In this document: positions 5,887-6,097 of the stretch, in pieces | How the letters are laid out: every line of letters starts with the position of its first letter | Position numbering within the stretch: the first letter of the stretch is position 1 | From: Xanthobacteraceae bacterium | GTDB lineage: Bacteria > Pseudomonadota > Alphaproteobacteria > Rhizobiales > Xanthobacteraceae | Direction of reading: 5' to 3' | Assembly: GCA_030037185.1 (NCBI GenBank) | Contig: JASHRR010000692.1 | Coordinates: forward strand, 1-6,097 | DNA length: 6,097 nt | Notes under the pieces: model-generated | Seen by the model: the letters and a program-made list of their open reading frames with translations, nothing else | Told to the model about the DNA's origin: nothing | Database searches by the model: none | Translations under genes and position numbers: made by a program

Positions 5887-6097
5887 GCTGCGCATTTCGC
5901 GCCGGCTCGGCCAACGGCCTTCCTGCTCGGTCTCGCCCTCGTTTGCTCGATTTGCTGATGCGGCCGCCCACAAACAGGGCGACTGGGGGAACTCTATCGA
6001 GACGGCGGGCAGTACTCCAGCCACAGCCGAAGGCTGAGCGGACGTCACTCAAAATGCCTGAGATCCGGGCGCGCCTGCCCCTTGCGAACCGGCATCA

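Larger units (their letters stand above)
5758..6097. other. Upstream region of the SnoaL-like gene, no further gene seen
   Basis: Apart from the ribosome binding site and the promoter candidate, I see no supported gene. Reverse frames here (to 6048 and 6052) are low-complexity Arg/Ser/Ala openings; the 6052 one would need a TTG start and has no clear ribosome binding site. A small stem, CAGCC/GGCTG around GAA, is at 6024-6036. Any neighbour to the right begins or ends outside the window. Confidence 0.55.

Noticed and set aside
5758..6048. N-terminal extension of the SnoaL-like protein
   Set aside because: The signal peptide and GGAGGG site place the start at 5757; the extension is Arg/Ser-rich with no family resemblance.

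Overview
The window looks like chromosomal DNA of a GC-rich alphaproteobacterium, most likely from the Bradyrhizobium/Rhodopseudomonas group. This is inferred from codon use, Ala-rich signal peptides and the families present, and was not tested by any search. It holds five supported protein genes. There are no tRNA or rRNA genes, no CRISPR array and no intact mobile element.

Layout, left to right. Positions 1-492 have no convincing gene. At 493-822 (+) is a small secreted two-cysteine protein of unknown function. Positions 823-1462 are non-coding as far as I can tell, with two inverted repeats in the middle. At 1463-2572 (+) is a secreted NHL-repeat beta-propeller with a very strong ribosome binding site. 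A clear intrinsic terminator follows at 2595-2620. At 2774-4651 (+) is a secreted quinohemoprotein: one N-terminal cytochrome c domain fused to a PQQ-type eight-bladed propeller, of the polyvinyl-alcohol-dehydrogenase-like type. At 4732-5226 (+) is a cytoplasmic DUF3237 protein, probably on the same transcript. At 5296-5757 (-), convergent with the DUF3237 gene, is a secreted SnoaL-like/NTF2-fold protein. Positions 5758-6097 are its upstream region, with a candidate promoter and an inverted repeat.

Working together (inference): the quinohemoprotein is the only clear redox enzyme. It would oxidise an alcohol-type substrate in the periplasm and pass electrons through its own heme to the respiratory chain. 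The NHL propeller, DUF3237 protein and SnoaL-like protein would be accessory or downstream factors. The NHL protein and the quinohemoprotein each carry an adjacent Cys-Cys pair, which in PQQ alcohol dehydrogenases forms a vicinal disulfide next to the cofactor. The substrate cannot be read from the sequence, and no PQQ-synthesis, cytochrome-maturation or separate cytochrome c gene lies in the window. The most interesting point is this pairing of two vicinal-cysteine propellers, not a wholly new system.
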